Positions 21,349 to 31,010 of a stretch of DNA of 64,000 nt are shown piece after piece (position 1 is the first letter of the stretch; the number at the start of each line of letters is the position of its first letter). The translations under genes and the position numbers were made by a program. Below the pieces are notes generated by a model. It saw only the letters and a program-made list of their open reading frames with translations, was not told the DNA's origin and did no database searches. The DNA is from Chrysemys picta bellii (taxonomy: Eukaryota > Chordata > Testudines > Emydidae). The stretch lies in NCBI RefSeq assembly GCF_011386835.1, contig NC_088791.1, positions 12,276,998-12,340,997 of the forward strand. The letters run 5' to 3'.

Positions 21349-21390
21349 GGAGCATGAGCTTTCCTGGGTGAATACCCACTTCGTCGGATG
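21349..21390 (-). ncRNA. Hammerhead ribozyme relic in PLE 3' end
   Basis: Minus strand: CCGACGA (ribozyme box CTGATGA with two T-to-C changes), stem II GTGGG/CCCA, GAAA, then GC-TCAT-GC-TC, in which the U and C expected before the cleavage point are present. The ribozyme box is damaged while stem III is better kept than in the copy at 381-422. Confidence 0.55.
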
Positions 21391-21565
21391 CATGTAGTGG
21401 AAATTTCCAGGGGCAGGTATAAATATGCAAGCAAGAGTGAGTAAGGCTAGAGATAACGAGGTTAGTTCAATCAGGGAGGATGAGGCCCTCTTCTAGCAGT
21501 TGAGGTGTGAACACCAAGGGAGGAGAAACTGCTTCTGTAGTTGGATAGCCATTCACAGTCTTTGT

Positions 21566-22136
21566 TTAATCCTGAGCTGATGGTGTCAAATTTGCAGATG
21601 AACTGAAGCTCCCAGCAGTTTCTCTTTGGAGTCTGGTCCTGAAGTTTTTTTGCTGCAGGATGGCTCCCTTTAAATCTGCTACTGTGTCTCCAGGGAGGCT
21701 GAAGTGTTCTCCTACAGGTTTTTCTATATTCCTAATATCTAATTTGTGTCCATTTATCCTTTTATGTAGGGACTGTTCAGTTTGGCCGATGTACATAGCA
21801 GAGGGGCATTGCTGGCACATGATGGCATATATTACATTGGTGGACGTGCAGGTGAATGAGCCGGTGATGGTATGGCTGATCTGGTTAGGTCCTGTGATGG
21901 TGTCACTGGTGTAGATATGTGGGCAGAGTTGGCATCGAGGTTTGTTGCATGGATTGGTTCCTGAGTTAGAGTTACTATGGTGCGGTGTGTAGTTACTGGT
22001 GAGAATATGTTTCAGGTTGGCGGGTTGTCTGTGGGTGAGGACTGGCTTGCCACCCAAGGCCTGTGAAAGTGAGGGATCGTTGTCCAGGATGGGTTGTAGA
22101 TCACTGATGATACGTTGGAGAGGTTTTAGCTGGGGA
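21566..22136 (-). pseudogene. PLE GIY-YIG endonuclease, N-terminally truncated
   Basis: In a complete PLE this C-terminal domain follows the reverse transcriptase and nicks target DNA. The frame is open from the truncation junction (about 22136) to the stop at 21566. Listing it only from 22057 uses a TTG as start, which is not meaningful. Visible motifs: a Cys cluster CNKPRCQLC; the GIY-YIG block, where Y-A-I precedes CQQCPSAMYIGQT; then an Arg and His (LHKRINGHKLDI); then GEHFSLPGD. This order matches PLE endonucleases. The remaining frame has no internal stop, suggesting a rather young copy, but it cannot act without its reverse transcriptase and start codon. Confidence 0.85.
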
Positions 22137-22232
22137 CTTCTATACGTCTGTAAGCCTATAAGGTGCCACAGGACTCTTTGCTGCTTTTACAGATCCAGAC
22201 TAACACGGCTACCCCTTTGATAGTACGTAACA

Positions 22233-22734
22233 AGTTTACCAGGGATTGGTATCTCACACTGTGAGTCTGGCGTAGATTCTGTACATATTATACATAGGGA
22301 GAATTTTTATGTAATGTTAAAAAAATATTATATGCAAATATAGCACAAAAAAGTTTCTTTGTAGAACTGTAATGCAATGCGGACCAAATGGCAAAGAAAA
22401 ATATCCAAAATTATAAAAACTGCTAGGTCTCAGTCCAAAGTTTTCCCTCTGGTGCCAAATACTGCAAGATACAAATTATACTAATGTTGACACATTTGAA
22501 ATAAACATACAATACATTTGGGTTGCTGTGCTTGTGGGTGTTTTTAAACTCGTCAAGAGCTTACCATTATACAGATGGCAAAGCCGAAACTGATCAATCT
22601 ACCTTCTGTTCCTCAAATAGAGATCTGGGTATCTATGCCTCGCTACAGTACTCTCCATTGTGCAGAGCTGGAAACAGAGCCAGGTGTTTTATGCCACTTC
22701 TAAGAACAGATGCTTTCCTGAGGGTCCAGAAGCC
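22233..22734. other. Unassigned AT-rich DNA
   Basis: Nothing recognised. Confidence 0.4.
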
Positions 22735-22860
22735 ACTCTGAGGTTAAGGCATTGGAGTAGGATTTGAGAAATTTCAGTTCGATTCCCAGCTCTGCAACAG
22801 ACTTCCTGTGTCTCAGTTCCCAGCTGTAAAATGGGGCTAACACTGCCTTTGTCAATTTCA
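22735..22860 (+). mobile_element. MIR-type SINE fragment
   Basis: GGTTAAGGCATTGGAGTAGG, CAGTTCGATTCCCAGCTCTGC (B-box GTTCGATTCC) and CCCAGCTGTAAAATGGGGCTAA are in MIR order. Some internal core sequence is missing. Confidence 0.75.
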
Positions 22861-22903
22861 GTTGCAAACTTTTTGAACCAAAGGCCATCTCTCACTATCA
22901 CAG

Positions 22904-23259
22904 TTGCCAACTTTCACGCAGTAAATAAGCACCCGACTTTCACAATAAGCCAAAAATCAAGCGAATCCCATTTCAAAACAAGGCCAAAACAAGCCAATCC
23001 CTAAGAACCCCAACACTCTATGTGACTAGATCCCCCTCGGCGTGCAGTCTGGGACTGTGGTGGGCCCATTGTGCGCCCCTGACTCTCTCCTCCCCTTGCC
23101 CCTGCTTGCCCCTAGCCCCTGCTTGCCGGGAGCCAATCAAAAAAGAGAAGCAACAAGCTACAACAAGCTACAAGCCAAAAACTAGCCAACAAGCAACTCA
23201 CAAGCCAATTAAGCCAAAACCAAGCCCAATTTCTGCATTTTTTTCGTGGGTTTGGCATG
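22904..23259. mobile_element. CAAGCC-rich repeat with short inverted ends
   Basis: Begins TTGCCAACTTTCACGC and ends TTTCGTGGGTTTGGCA, which are imperfect inverted repeats. The interior is rich in CAAGCC/CAAGCTA words (AAACAAGCCAATCCC; ACAAGCTACAAGCC). Class unknown; no coding; TSD not evident. Confidence 0.45.
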
Positions 23260-23864
23260 TCTGCTCACTATGTGCAATGCCCCAGACCGGGGGGGCTCCG
23301 ATCTCAACTGGGAACTCTAGAAGCTCCTATTTAATACAAAGATGCTACTGCTTAGAGGTGTTACTGTCAATTCCATGATCAGACAACACACCACACAGGA
23401 AGCAAGAGGACATCTGTTCATATGAACTTATAATAAATATTAAGGTTGATTCTGTATGCAGAACCCTCCCCTGCTCTATTTAATAATGCTACTGGCTCAA
23501 GATAGTCTCTAACAGCGCCGTCAGGCAGCAAATGTTGATCAACAGGCGCATGTATTTCATGGAGGATCGTATGAGCATTAGATCTAATTATTCCTGGCAA
23601 AGCATCCATCATGTTTATGAACTTTTCATAGAAAACAATCATGCCTTCCCCTCAACGAAATCAAGTCTGCGAGTGAAACAAGATTGGGTATGCACACAAA
23701 CACGCGCAGGTCCACAAATACCAGCTGTGGCTTAAACCTGGGTTTTATGAAATGAGCAACAACTGAATCTGTGATGTAATGTAGAAAGCAACTTCTGCGT
23801 ATCTTTCTTGGTAGTGACATCTCTCCTTTCTGTAGCATTTGGCTGCCTCTCAATCATCAGTGGC
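23260..23864. other. Unassigned non-coding DNA
   Basis: Contains a 78-codon minus-strand stretch (23418-23653) with no recognised domain, discussed in the findings. No repeat identified. Confidence 0.35.
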
Positions 23865-24265
23865 GTTTTTTCCCCTCAGCACACCTATGAGGCAGGGAGG
23901 GTATTATCCCTGTTTTACAGATGGAGACCAGAGGCACAGAATAGACTATAGGGTACATCTACATTGCAAAAACGGCCCTGGGGCTACTGGGCTAAACAGA
24001 GCAGTGTAAATGTTCCCGCTGAGGCTGGAGCCCGGGTTCTGAGATCCTACCCACTGGCCGGGTTCCAGGCCAAGCAGGTACATCCATGCTGCTATTTTTA
24101 ACTCCATAGTGTGAGTCCGAGTCAGTTAACCCAGGCTCTGAGACTCGCTGCCATGGGATTATTTGTTCGGCTTTGTTCTGCCGTGTAGACGTACCCTAAG
24201 TGACTTGACAAAGGTCACACAGGAAATTTGTGGTGGAGTCAGGAATTGCTTCCTGAGTTCCACCA
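23865..24265 (-). mobile_element. MIR-type SINE split by a MITE
   Basis: TTTTACAGATGGAGACCAGAGGCACAGA lies to the left of the insertion, and AAGTGACTTGACAAAGGTCACACAGG with TTTGTGGTGGAGTCAGGAATT lies to the right. The two halves join cleanly. Confidence 0.85.
23951..24196. mobile_element. TCTACAC-type MITE inside MIR
   Basis: Ends GGGTACATCTACATTGCA and CCGTGTAGACGTACCC. Flanks are ATA on the left and TAA on the right. Same subfamily as 13335-13799 (shared CGAGTCAGTTAACCC and GGCTCTGAGACTC words). Confidence 0.85.
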
Positions 24266-24270
24266 CAATA

Positions 24271-24619
24271 CAGCTGCCCACAGGGCCTAGACATTACCAT
24301 GGCTGGTGTTACAAAGGTATTAGAGATGGCTATTTTCCCGTAGTTTGTGTTCAGAAATGTGTAGGGCGTGACACCACAACAGGCACCAGCCATTGCCTGA
24401 GGAGGTCACGCCTCTCCATTCTTTCTCCAGTTGTCTTTTGAGGTGGTTTTGCTGAGCCACCCACAGACATGTCCTCCATAAGCAGATGTGTTATTTCTTG
24501 TGCTTTGGCACAATTCCTTCTCTGATTCCCCACATTGCTCCGGGGGGGGAAATAATCCACATCCTCCCTTCATCAGGCACAGATTGCTTCTCCCCTCCTG
24601 CAGGCTCAGCGTTAGGGCT
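24271..24619. other. Unassigned non-coding DNA
   Basis: No gene or repeat recognised. Confidence 0.3.
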
Positions 24620-25640
24620 GAGAGAACAAATGATTTTTTGGCTCAGGAGACAGACTCAAAAAAGCCAAAAAAATTCTTGTTTGAAATCGTTTTTCCCCCA
24701 AAGTTTTTATTAAAACAACTTGCTCCCCACCACCCCAAAAAATGTTGCTTCATGTTGACTCAAAACCAAAATTTTGGGAAATTTTTATTCAGGTTGAGTT
24801 TGTTGCCAGCACAGGTGTGCTCGAGGACAGCAACAGCGGGTTCGTTGCCCGGTGTGCTTCGCGCCAATAAACACACCAGGTGGAGAAGCAAACAAAGTTT
24901 ATTTGGGATCCCAAAGCGGTGCAAGGAGACTGGCAAGTCTCAAATCAAGCACATTAACAGGAACAGTTTTTCTTCTTTTATACATTTTGCAGTTAAGCCT
25001 CACCTCCCCCCCTTTCCCCTCTAGCCCTCCCTTTCTCCCCCCCCCATTCCTCCCTCTACCCCTCCCGTCCCTGGTAATAGTTAAGTCATTCTTGGCAGCT
25101 ATAAACCTAGCTTGTTAATAACTTCTTTAAACCGTTATCTTGTCCTTTTTCCCTTCAGCCAGAAACATGCAGGCCTCATTATTACTGCTTGAGCAGGGGG
25201 TTGCACACAGATAACTGGTTGCTTACATATTCCAATTGCACCTGGCTTTTGAGGTTGATTAGAGTTTAAACATGGAAGGATAGAGTTTGGTTCACTTAGG
25301 CCTAGTGCAGGAAGGCTTCATTGACACTTAGTGGCCTTCCACCCTCCCGAGTTACCTAGGGTGAGGCCTAGTGACGTCAACAAGTTCACTTAAAGCAATT
25401 TTTTTAAATCTTGAATTGGCTATTTTGGGGGTGAAAACCCTTTTTTGATGGGTTTTTTTTTTTTGGTATTAAATTAACCAAATGTCAGTTTCAAATACTG
25501 TTTTGAGTCCAAATCAGAACAAAATGTTTTGACTCTTGATTTTTTTTTTCAACCAAAACCTTTTGCCAAATTTGACCCAAATTTGACAAATAGGTTTTGG
25601 GAACCAAAACGTGTTTTGTCTGACTCAAAAAACCTCTATT
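24620..25640. repeat. A/T-homopolymer-rich old repeat, split by an LTR
   Basis: Dense in AAAACC, TTTTGG and GTTTTGAC words on both sides of the LTR at 24801-25382. It resembles the AT-rich arms of the elements at 18.3 and 60.9 kb, but I cannot set boundaries. Confidence 0.35.
24801..25382 (-). mobile_element. Solo LTR (gammaretrovirus-like layout)
   Basis: TGTTGCCAGC...GTGACGTCAACA with a 4 bp TSD AGTT (24797-24800 and 25383-25386). On the minus strand a CCCAAATAAAC poly(A) signal is followed by TGTGTTTATTGGCGCGAAGC, an R-U5-like order. No internal genes, so a solo LTR. A 4 bp TSD is usual for ERV1-type elements; this is an inference. Confidence 0.65.
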
Positions 25641-25960
25641 GGTTGCCCAGATCCACTGGCCAGCCTACTGATTGGTGAGCACTAAGCTCCACCCCCTCCC
25701 TTCCCACATGCATGGGCAGGGGGAATGCGAGCGCCATAGAACCTGCTCTCCCCAAGACCAGCAGAGCAGCGATACAGCAAAAATGCTCAAGAGGAGGGCA
25801 CGTTTCTCTTATTCCTTTGCATGGTGCTGGAACAAGCAAGTGACAATCTAGTCCTTAGCAATTTTTTTGTTTTAATGTTCTTAATTATAAACTAGCTTCA
25901 TTTATTCATGTCCGCTTGATGAGATCCTTCAAGAGAAGGTGCTACAGCTATAGGATAGAA
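25641..25960. other. Unassigned non-coding DNA
   Basis: Nothing recognised. Confidence 0.3.
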
Positions 25961-25965
25961 GTAGT

Positions 25966-26990
25966 TGTGACACTGGTAAGCCAAGGGCCAGCTCTGGCCA
26001 AGGCCTAGGCATCAGCTGAGAACTGACAAACTTACAACTGGAAGCCAGTGAGTGAGCTGTCAGCTTATTTTTCTCTGAGAAGAATCTGTAAATATGGACA
26101 CAAGGAAAAATTAGTCATCTCTGGACTGTTTGGATTCTAACAGCGCAGCATAACTGAATAAGAAGATGGAGAGCCCCAGAGTTATTTTGGGTAGCCCTAA
26201 ATTTTTGGGGGGGAAACTGGCAGATTACTATATCTCTGCTACCTGTTGAAAGTATAGACTGCGACTCACCTGTACATGTATTCTACCTGCTTTAACCTCT
26301 CAATATCTCTCATTCCTTTTTCCTAGCTAATAAACCTTTAGTTAGTTTTCTATAGAATTGGCTACGAGGGTTGTCTTTGGTGTGAGATCTGGGATGCAAA
26401 TCAACCTGGGTGAGTGACTGTTCTCTTGGGACTGTGTGTAACCTGGAATATTTTGTGAGTTTTGTTGTAAGTGGCCCTGTATCACATAGGGCTAGTCTAC
26501 ACTACCCGCCCGGATCGGCAGGTAGAAATCGATCTCTCGGGGATCGATTTATTGCGTCTCATCTAGACGGATAAATCGATCCCCGAATTGACGCACATAC
26601 TCCCACCTCGTCAGGAGGAGTAAGCGCTGTCGACGGGGGAGCTGCAGTGGTCGATTTGCCGCTGTCCTCACAGCGGGGTAAGTCGAATAGGATACATCGA
26701 ATTCAGCTACGCTATTCGTGTAGCTGAATTTGCGTATCTTAAATCGATTCCCCCCCCCCCCCCCAGTGTAGACCTAGCCATAGTCTAGCTTGCCTGGGTG
26801 GAAAGCTGTACTGAAGTCTCTAAGGGGACTATGTGTGACTCCATTATAAGACTATTGTAGTACTTTGGGAGTTGACATTTGGTACTGGGTTGGTGAAATC
26901 TGACTATCGAGCAAACCACCAGTTTGGAAGGTCTACCCTGCTTTTGATAGTCTGCCATGAAGGTCGTGAGCCACTCCAGACAGCGTGACA
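25966..26990 (+). mobile_element. Candidate LTR split by a MITE
   Basis: TGTGACACTGGT at the left and AGACAGCGTGACA at the right are short imperfect inverted ends. An AATAAA lies at 26329-26334. I could not find a matching TSD, so the edges are provisional. The MITE at 26489-26779 interrupts it. Confidence 0.45.
26489..26779. mobile_element. TCTACAC-type MITE (CGAT-rich subfamily), copy 1
   Basis: GGGCTAGTCTACACT...AGTGTAGACCTAGCC with TSD ATA on both sides (26486-26488, 26780-26782). The interior holds inverted pairs: ATCGATCTCTCGGGGATCGAT, and GAATTCAGCTACGC/GTGTAGCTGAATTTGC. A poly-C run precedes the right TIR. Confidence 0.88.
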
Positions 26991-27182
26991 ATAGCATTCT
27001 TATTTTAAATGTCTGAATGTTTGAGACAATCTAATTATTCATGGTGAATAAATTACTCAATGTGTTTAGACAGGGAGTTTCAAGAGTCCAAGACTTAGTC
27101 ATTTGACATGAGTCACTCATAAGCCAATCCTGACTGCAAGTAACTTGGGTAGTCACAGATACTTGCTAAATGTGGACCAGTT

Positions 27183-27587
27183 CATAGGCGCTGACTACGT
27201 GGGTGCTCTGGGGCTGGAGCACCCACGGGGAAAAAATGGTGGGTGGAAGCCCCCCTGTTAGCTGCCCCCTGCCCCCCCAATGTTTGCCACCCACTGGCAG
27301 GCCCCCATGATCAATGCCTCCCCCTCCCTCCCCACACGTCCCGCCTGCCGCGATCAGCTGTTTCGCAGCGTGCAGGAGGCTTTGGGAGGGAGGGGGAGGA
27401 GCAACGGGGCAGCGCGCTGGGAGAAAGGGGCAAAACAGGGCGGGAAGAGGCGAGGTGGGGGTAGAGCAGGGAAAGGAAGAGGCAGATTGGGGCAGGGCCT
27501 TGGAGGAAGGGGTGGAGTGGGGGGCAAGGCCTGGGACAGAGCCAGGGATTGAGCACCCCCCAGCACACTGGAAAGTTGGTGCCTGCG
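27183..27587 (+). mobile_element. hAT-like element (CATAGGCGC-type), copy 2
   Basis: CATAGGCGCTGACTACGTGGG...GTTGGTGCCTGCG. TSD GACCAGTT (27175-27182) and GACCATTT (27588-27595), 7/8. GC-rich purine-biased interior with no transposase. The 85-204 codon frames here are low complexity. Confidence 0.75.
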
Positions 27588-27595
27588 GACCATTT

Positions 27596-28401
27596 TCATC
27601 GTATGTGCCACTTTGCAGACTACTCACTTCAACCATTTGCTTCTCACTATCCATTATTAGCCATTGGTCAGGTACGTCACAGGGTATATTTCCTGCTCTC
27701 TGAGTGGCTGAATGGCAGGGGAATAAGGAATAACAAATGATAAACAGTGAGGAGTGAGCATCAAGCCCCCCCCTTGTCAAGTGCAGATATCCTAGTTAAT
27801 ATGCAATTGGGGTCATGGCATGACGAACATCCAATCTTCAGCCATTCATGTGAACAGTAGCCCATTTCTATGAATGTTGTATAACAGCCACCATCTTGGT
27901 GGACACACGGAGGACTGAACCTGGGACTGTTAGCGCTAAATGCATGAGTTGCTACAGCTGAGCTAAAAAACACGTCCCTCGCAACATGACCTGATGCTGA
28001 ACTCACCCCCATCATGTACAGATGAGCTGCAGAGGGGGCTTTGTAACACACTGACCTCATGGCCTACATGTGGAAATCAGGGCTGCAAATATGGCCAATA
28101 TCGGTTTGGATTTAGAATGAATGTGCATGAGCGCTGTTTCTGTAGGGCTCGCCCAGCTCTAATCAGGGTATAGCTAAGGTGCTGGAGTTTGGAGCAGCTC
28201 TCGCAGGTGAAAAACCCCATGCAGAGGGCCAGCATGAGGAATATGCACTACGTAACTCCTCAAAATAGGCCTTAAGCAGGGCATAGGTTCTGTGCTGGTC
28301 CTCTTTGCAGGGGTGAATATTTCACCCGCCGATGGAACAGGTATGTTAAATCTTTGCACGCTGTTTTGTCAGGCCCATATGTTCCTTTAAGGTCAAGCTA
28401 C
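27596..28401. other. Non-coding DNA with a tRNA-like relic
   Basis: Contains the tRNA-like segment at 27905-27970. Otherwise unassigned. Confidence 0.35.
27905..27970 (-). mobile_element. tRNA-like SINE head relic
   Basis: Minus strand: TTTAGCTCAGCTGTAGCAACTCATGC (A-box region) and CAGGTTCAGTCC (B-box). It is similar to the halves of the 41 kb foldback. Not a functional tRNA: acceptor arms are absent. Confidence 0.55.
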
Positions 28402-28409
28402 CCTCGGAG

Positions 28410-28704
28410 CAGGAGCGGCGCCAGGGTTTTTGGCGCCCTAGGCGGAGGTCCTTCCGCACTCCCGGTCGTTGTCATCAATTCTGCGGCGGGGGGGTCCTTC
28501 CGCGCTCCCGGTCTTCGGGGCACTTCGGCGGCGGGTCCCGGAGCGAGTGAAGGACCCGCTGCAGAATTGCCGCTGAAGACCCGGAGCGCGGAAGGCCCCC
28601 CCGCCGCCGAATTGCCACCAAGGGCGGCAAAATGCCACCCCCCCCCCCAAATCCTGGTGCCCTAGGCGACCGCCTAGGTCGCCTAAATGGAAGCGCCGGC
28701 CCTG
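28410..28704. mobile_element. Non-autonomous hAT (CAGG..GGCGCC type), copy 2
   Basis: CAGGAGCGGCGCCAGGG...AGCGCCGGCCCTG with TSD CCTCGGAG/CGTAGGAG (6/8). The interior repeats the motifs of 9404-9679 (CCCTAGGCGGAGG; CCTAGGCGACCGCCTAGG). Confidence 0.85.
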
Positions 28705-28712
28705 CGTAGGAG

Positions 28713-29391
28713 TTGCACAGAGAGAGTTAGTCCTGGACTAACACGAAAAGAATCTCCTGTAACGTGCAATACCTAGAAGCACCACTGGGTGGTTCTCTGT
28801 CACTCATTCCAATCCCTTAGTTAGAGTCTTCCCAGAATGGAAAACCTCTCCTAGGCTTCAGCGGGATCTGGATGAGGCCCACGCTCCCATGCAACCGTTA
28901 CTTCTGAAAGCAGTTCCTGTTCTTGAAGCACAGATGTGCCGCCCGAGCTTGTGTCAGCCGCTCAGCGCCTAGCACCAGGCTCCGCAGATTTGCTGCTAAG
29001 CTCCAAGCCATGGGCTGCGAACGACACGCTGGTTTTGCCAGGAACAAGAGAGGAAGTTTGAGTACCCACAGTTTTAAAGTGATAAAAATAATCTCACCGG
29101 TAGCTTAAGCGAAACTGCAGCTGGCGGCTCAAGGCGACGCTGCCGCGTTGGCGTTCAAAGGAGCAGGGATCGGGGGGAGGCGGTTTAAAGACTTTGTTTC
29201 TGCTCTGGCACGGTTGCAGTTGAACAGGGTGGAATGAACGTGGGGAGTGATACAGAATGAGAGCAATGCAGGGGGAAGGGAATTAACCAGCACAGATCAG
29301 ATCCAATTTTCTCTTGCTGTAACCCTACTGGTCTCCTCGGTTGGGCACTGGCATGCCCTGCTGTAGGATGAGCGAGAATAGACACTCTGGG
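28713..29391. other. Unassigned non-coding DNA
   Basis: No gene or repeat recognised. Confidence 0.35.
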
Positions 29392-29590
29392 GATGTCTAC
29401 ACTGCGGCTGGGAGCGCGGGCAGACGCTTGGTTTTGTGGAGCTAGGATGCTAGAAGTAGCAGCGTGGAAATTGCGGCACGAGCAGTGGCTCAGGCTAGCA
29501 ACCGGAGCTCAAACCCAAGGACGGGGGCAGGCTTGAACTTGGATAGTTAGTCTGAGCCCCCACCGGTGCCACAGCATCCACACGGCTTTT
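29392..29590. mobile_element. TCTACAC-type MITE, partial
   Basis: The left end GGGGATGTCTACACTGCGGC is clear and the interior resembles 13335-13799. The right end is lost (CATCCACACGGC). Confidence 0.6.
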
Positions 29591-29646
29591 TTTAGCCAGA
29601 GCTAGTGTGTGTCTGTCTGCATGAGCTAGGAATTGCACCTCCCCAC

Positions 29647-29766
29647 TCTGTTGGTCAGAGAGACAAGCTTTCCAGCTTACACAGAGCTCTTCTTCGGGCC
29701 TGGGAGATGTACTCAGACCGTCACAGCTAAACACAAGACTGTTTAGCATAAGTAGTTAATATGTAT
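29647..29766 (-). mobile_element. PLE terminal fragment
   Basis: CTGTTGGTCAGAGAGACAAGCTTTCCAGC, then ACACAGAGCTCTTCTTC, is the reverse complement of the ribozyme-bearing end at 7784-7913. Confidence 0.65.
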
Positions 29767-29954
29767 TTCACTGGAATACCCTGAGAGAATGCTTCATCCT
29801 CCATGTTCCAAGAAGGAACCTTCTGTTTGAAGGAGCAGGGATGGCTGTTGACGAAAAGTATTTGTTCCTGCTCCGACGCTGTTTTTACTGGTCCTAACTC
29901 CAGCTAGCTCAGCATCCTAGGCCTCTGCTGAAGCACAAAGGGTGTGTTTACATC

Positions 29955-30200
29955 TCCTGTGGGGCTGAAGGCCCAAGCTCCAGCGCGCCTAATGGTGTAG
30001 AAGCCCTGAGCCCCGGCGTGCTCCACGGGGCTGAAGCTGCGAGCCCTGGTGCCCCCCCTGCGGGGCTAAAGCCCCGAACTGTGGCATGACCCCACTCCGC
30101 AGAGCTAAAGCCCCAAGCGCCGGTGCCCCTCCCCACCCCATAGGGCTAATGGCCCGAGACCCAGTGCCCCTCCCTGGGAGCCCCGAATGGGGAGGGACGT
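29955..30200. repeat. Degenerate GGGCTGAAGCC minisatellite
   Basis: About five to six diverged units of roughly 40 bp, each with GGGGCTGAAGC or GGGCTAAAGCCCC followed by a GTGCCCC-type segment. Confidence 0.75.
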
Positions 30201-30448
30201 GGGGGGCTCCGGGAAATAATCTCTGAGAATTTTAAGCCCTGGTTTGTGTGTTTTATATCTCCTTCAGACTAACATGCTGCCCAAGTGCTAAGATCTGGCC
30301 AGGTGCTTCCAGTCTCATATAGACCTGGCTCAGAATAGATAAAAGCATCACACACTGAGTAGGCAACTCACACACTGAGGAAAGATCTTTAAAAGTGTAT
30401 TGCACTCTGCAAATATTTAAATAGAACCGAGGATCCCTGTCTGAGATG

Positions 30449-30657
30449 CAGGGCCGGCGCAACCCATTAGGTGACCTAGGCGGTTGCCTAGGGCGCTAAC
30501 ATTTGGGGGGCAGCGACCGCGGCGGCTGGATCTTCAGCCGCCCTGGTCGTCATCGGCATTTCGGGGGCGGGACCTTCGGCCGCCTCTGTCGGGGGCGGCA
30601 TTTTGGGGGCGGGACCTTCCGCCGCCTAGGGCAGCAAAAAAGCTGGCGGCGCTTCTG
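30449..30657. mobile_element. Short non-autonomous hAT
   Basis: CAGGGCCGGCGCAACC...GGCGGCGCTTCTG with a perfect 8 bp TSD CTGAGATG (30441-30448, 30658-30665). The interior (CCTAGGCGGTTGCCTAGGGCGC) relates it to 9404 and 28410. Confidence 0.9.
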
Positions 30658-30754
30658 CTGAGATGGACCCGTCGTTGCTGCCCGTCTCTCTGACTAAAAG
30701 GAGCCTGCTCTTGTGATGCGAAGCACGTGTCATAGGGCCAAATTGTAACCCTCT

Positions 30755-31010
30755 TTGGGTCTGACTGCACTACCGTCACTACAGGCTGTGATTGCAGCTC
30801 AAGTAGACGTCCCCAACCTAGCTTTAATCTACATAGCTCGGGTACTGGAGCCATGAAACCTCAGCAGTGCAGGCTATCCAAGCCTGCCCAGAACCCTGGG
30901 TAATTACTCTGCCATGCTCCAGCACTCAAGCTAGCTAGCTTAAAGCTAGGTTGGGCATGGGAGTTTGAGCTGCAGTACACCCCGTGATTTCAGTATAGAC
31001 ACAACCTTGT
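30755..31010. mobile_element. TCTACAC-type MITE, decayed
   Basis: TTTGGGTCTGACTGCACTACC at the left and TTTCAGTATAGACACAACC at the right. Inner inverted words CCCAACCTAGCTTTAA and TTAAAGCTAGGTTGGG are perfect. Confidence 0.6.

Larger units (their letters stand above)
21305..22222 (-). mobile_element. Penelope-like element, 5'-truncated with inverted 5' segment
   Basis: Bounded by GTAAGTAACA (21295-21304) and GTACGTAACA (22223-22232), a 9/10 TSD. The minus-strand element ends in a terminal segment with TTAGTCTATAAGGTGCCAC. An inverted copy of that segment lies at 22138-22222. Between them is the GIY-YIG endonuclease frame. The reverse transcriptase that should precede it is missing. Confidence 0.85.

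Noticed and set aside
21566..22136. Host nuclease gene of the GIY-YIG type
   Set aside because: Flanked by PLE termini and a TSD, truncated at an inversion junction, no start codon.
26746..26764. Poly-C run (also about 12200, 17315, 13525) as regulatory signal
   Set aside because: Each lies in or next to a mobile element and looks like homopolymer expansion.
27166..27780. 204-codon minus-strand frame
   Set aside because: Crosses from unique DNA through a GC-rich hAT-like element and beyond; composition-driven, no motif.
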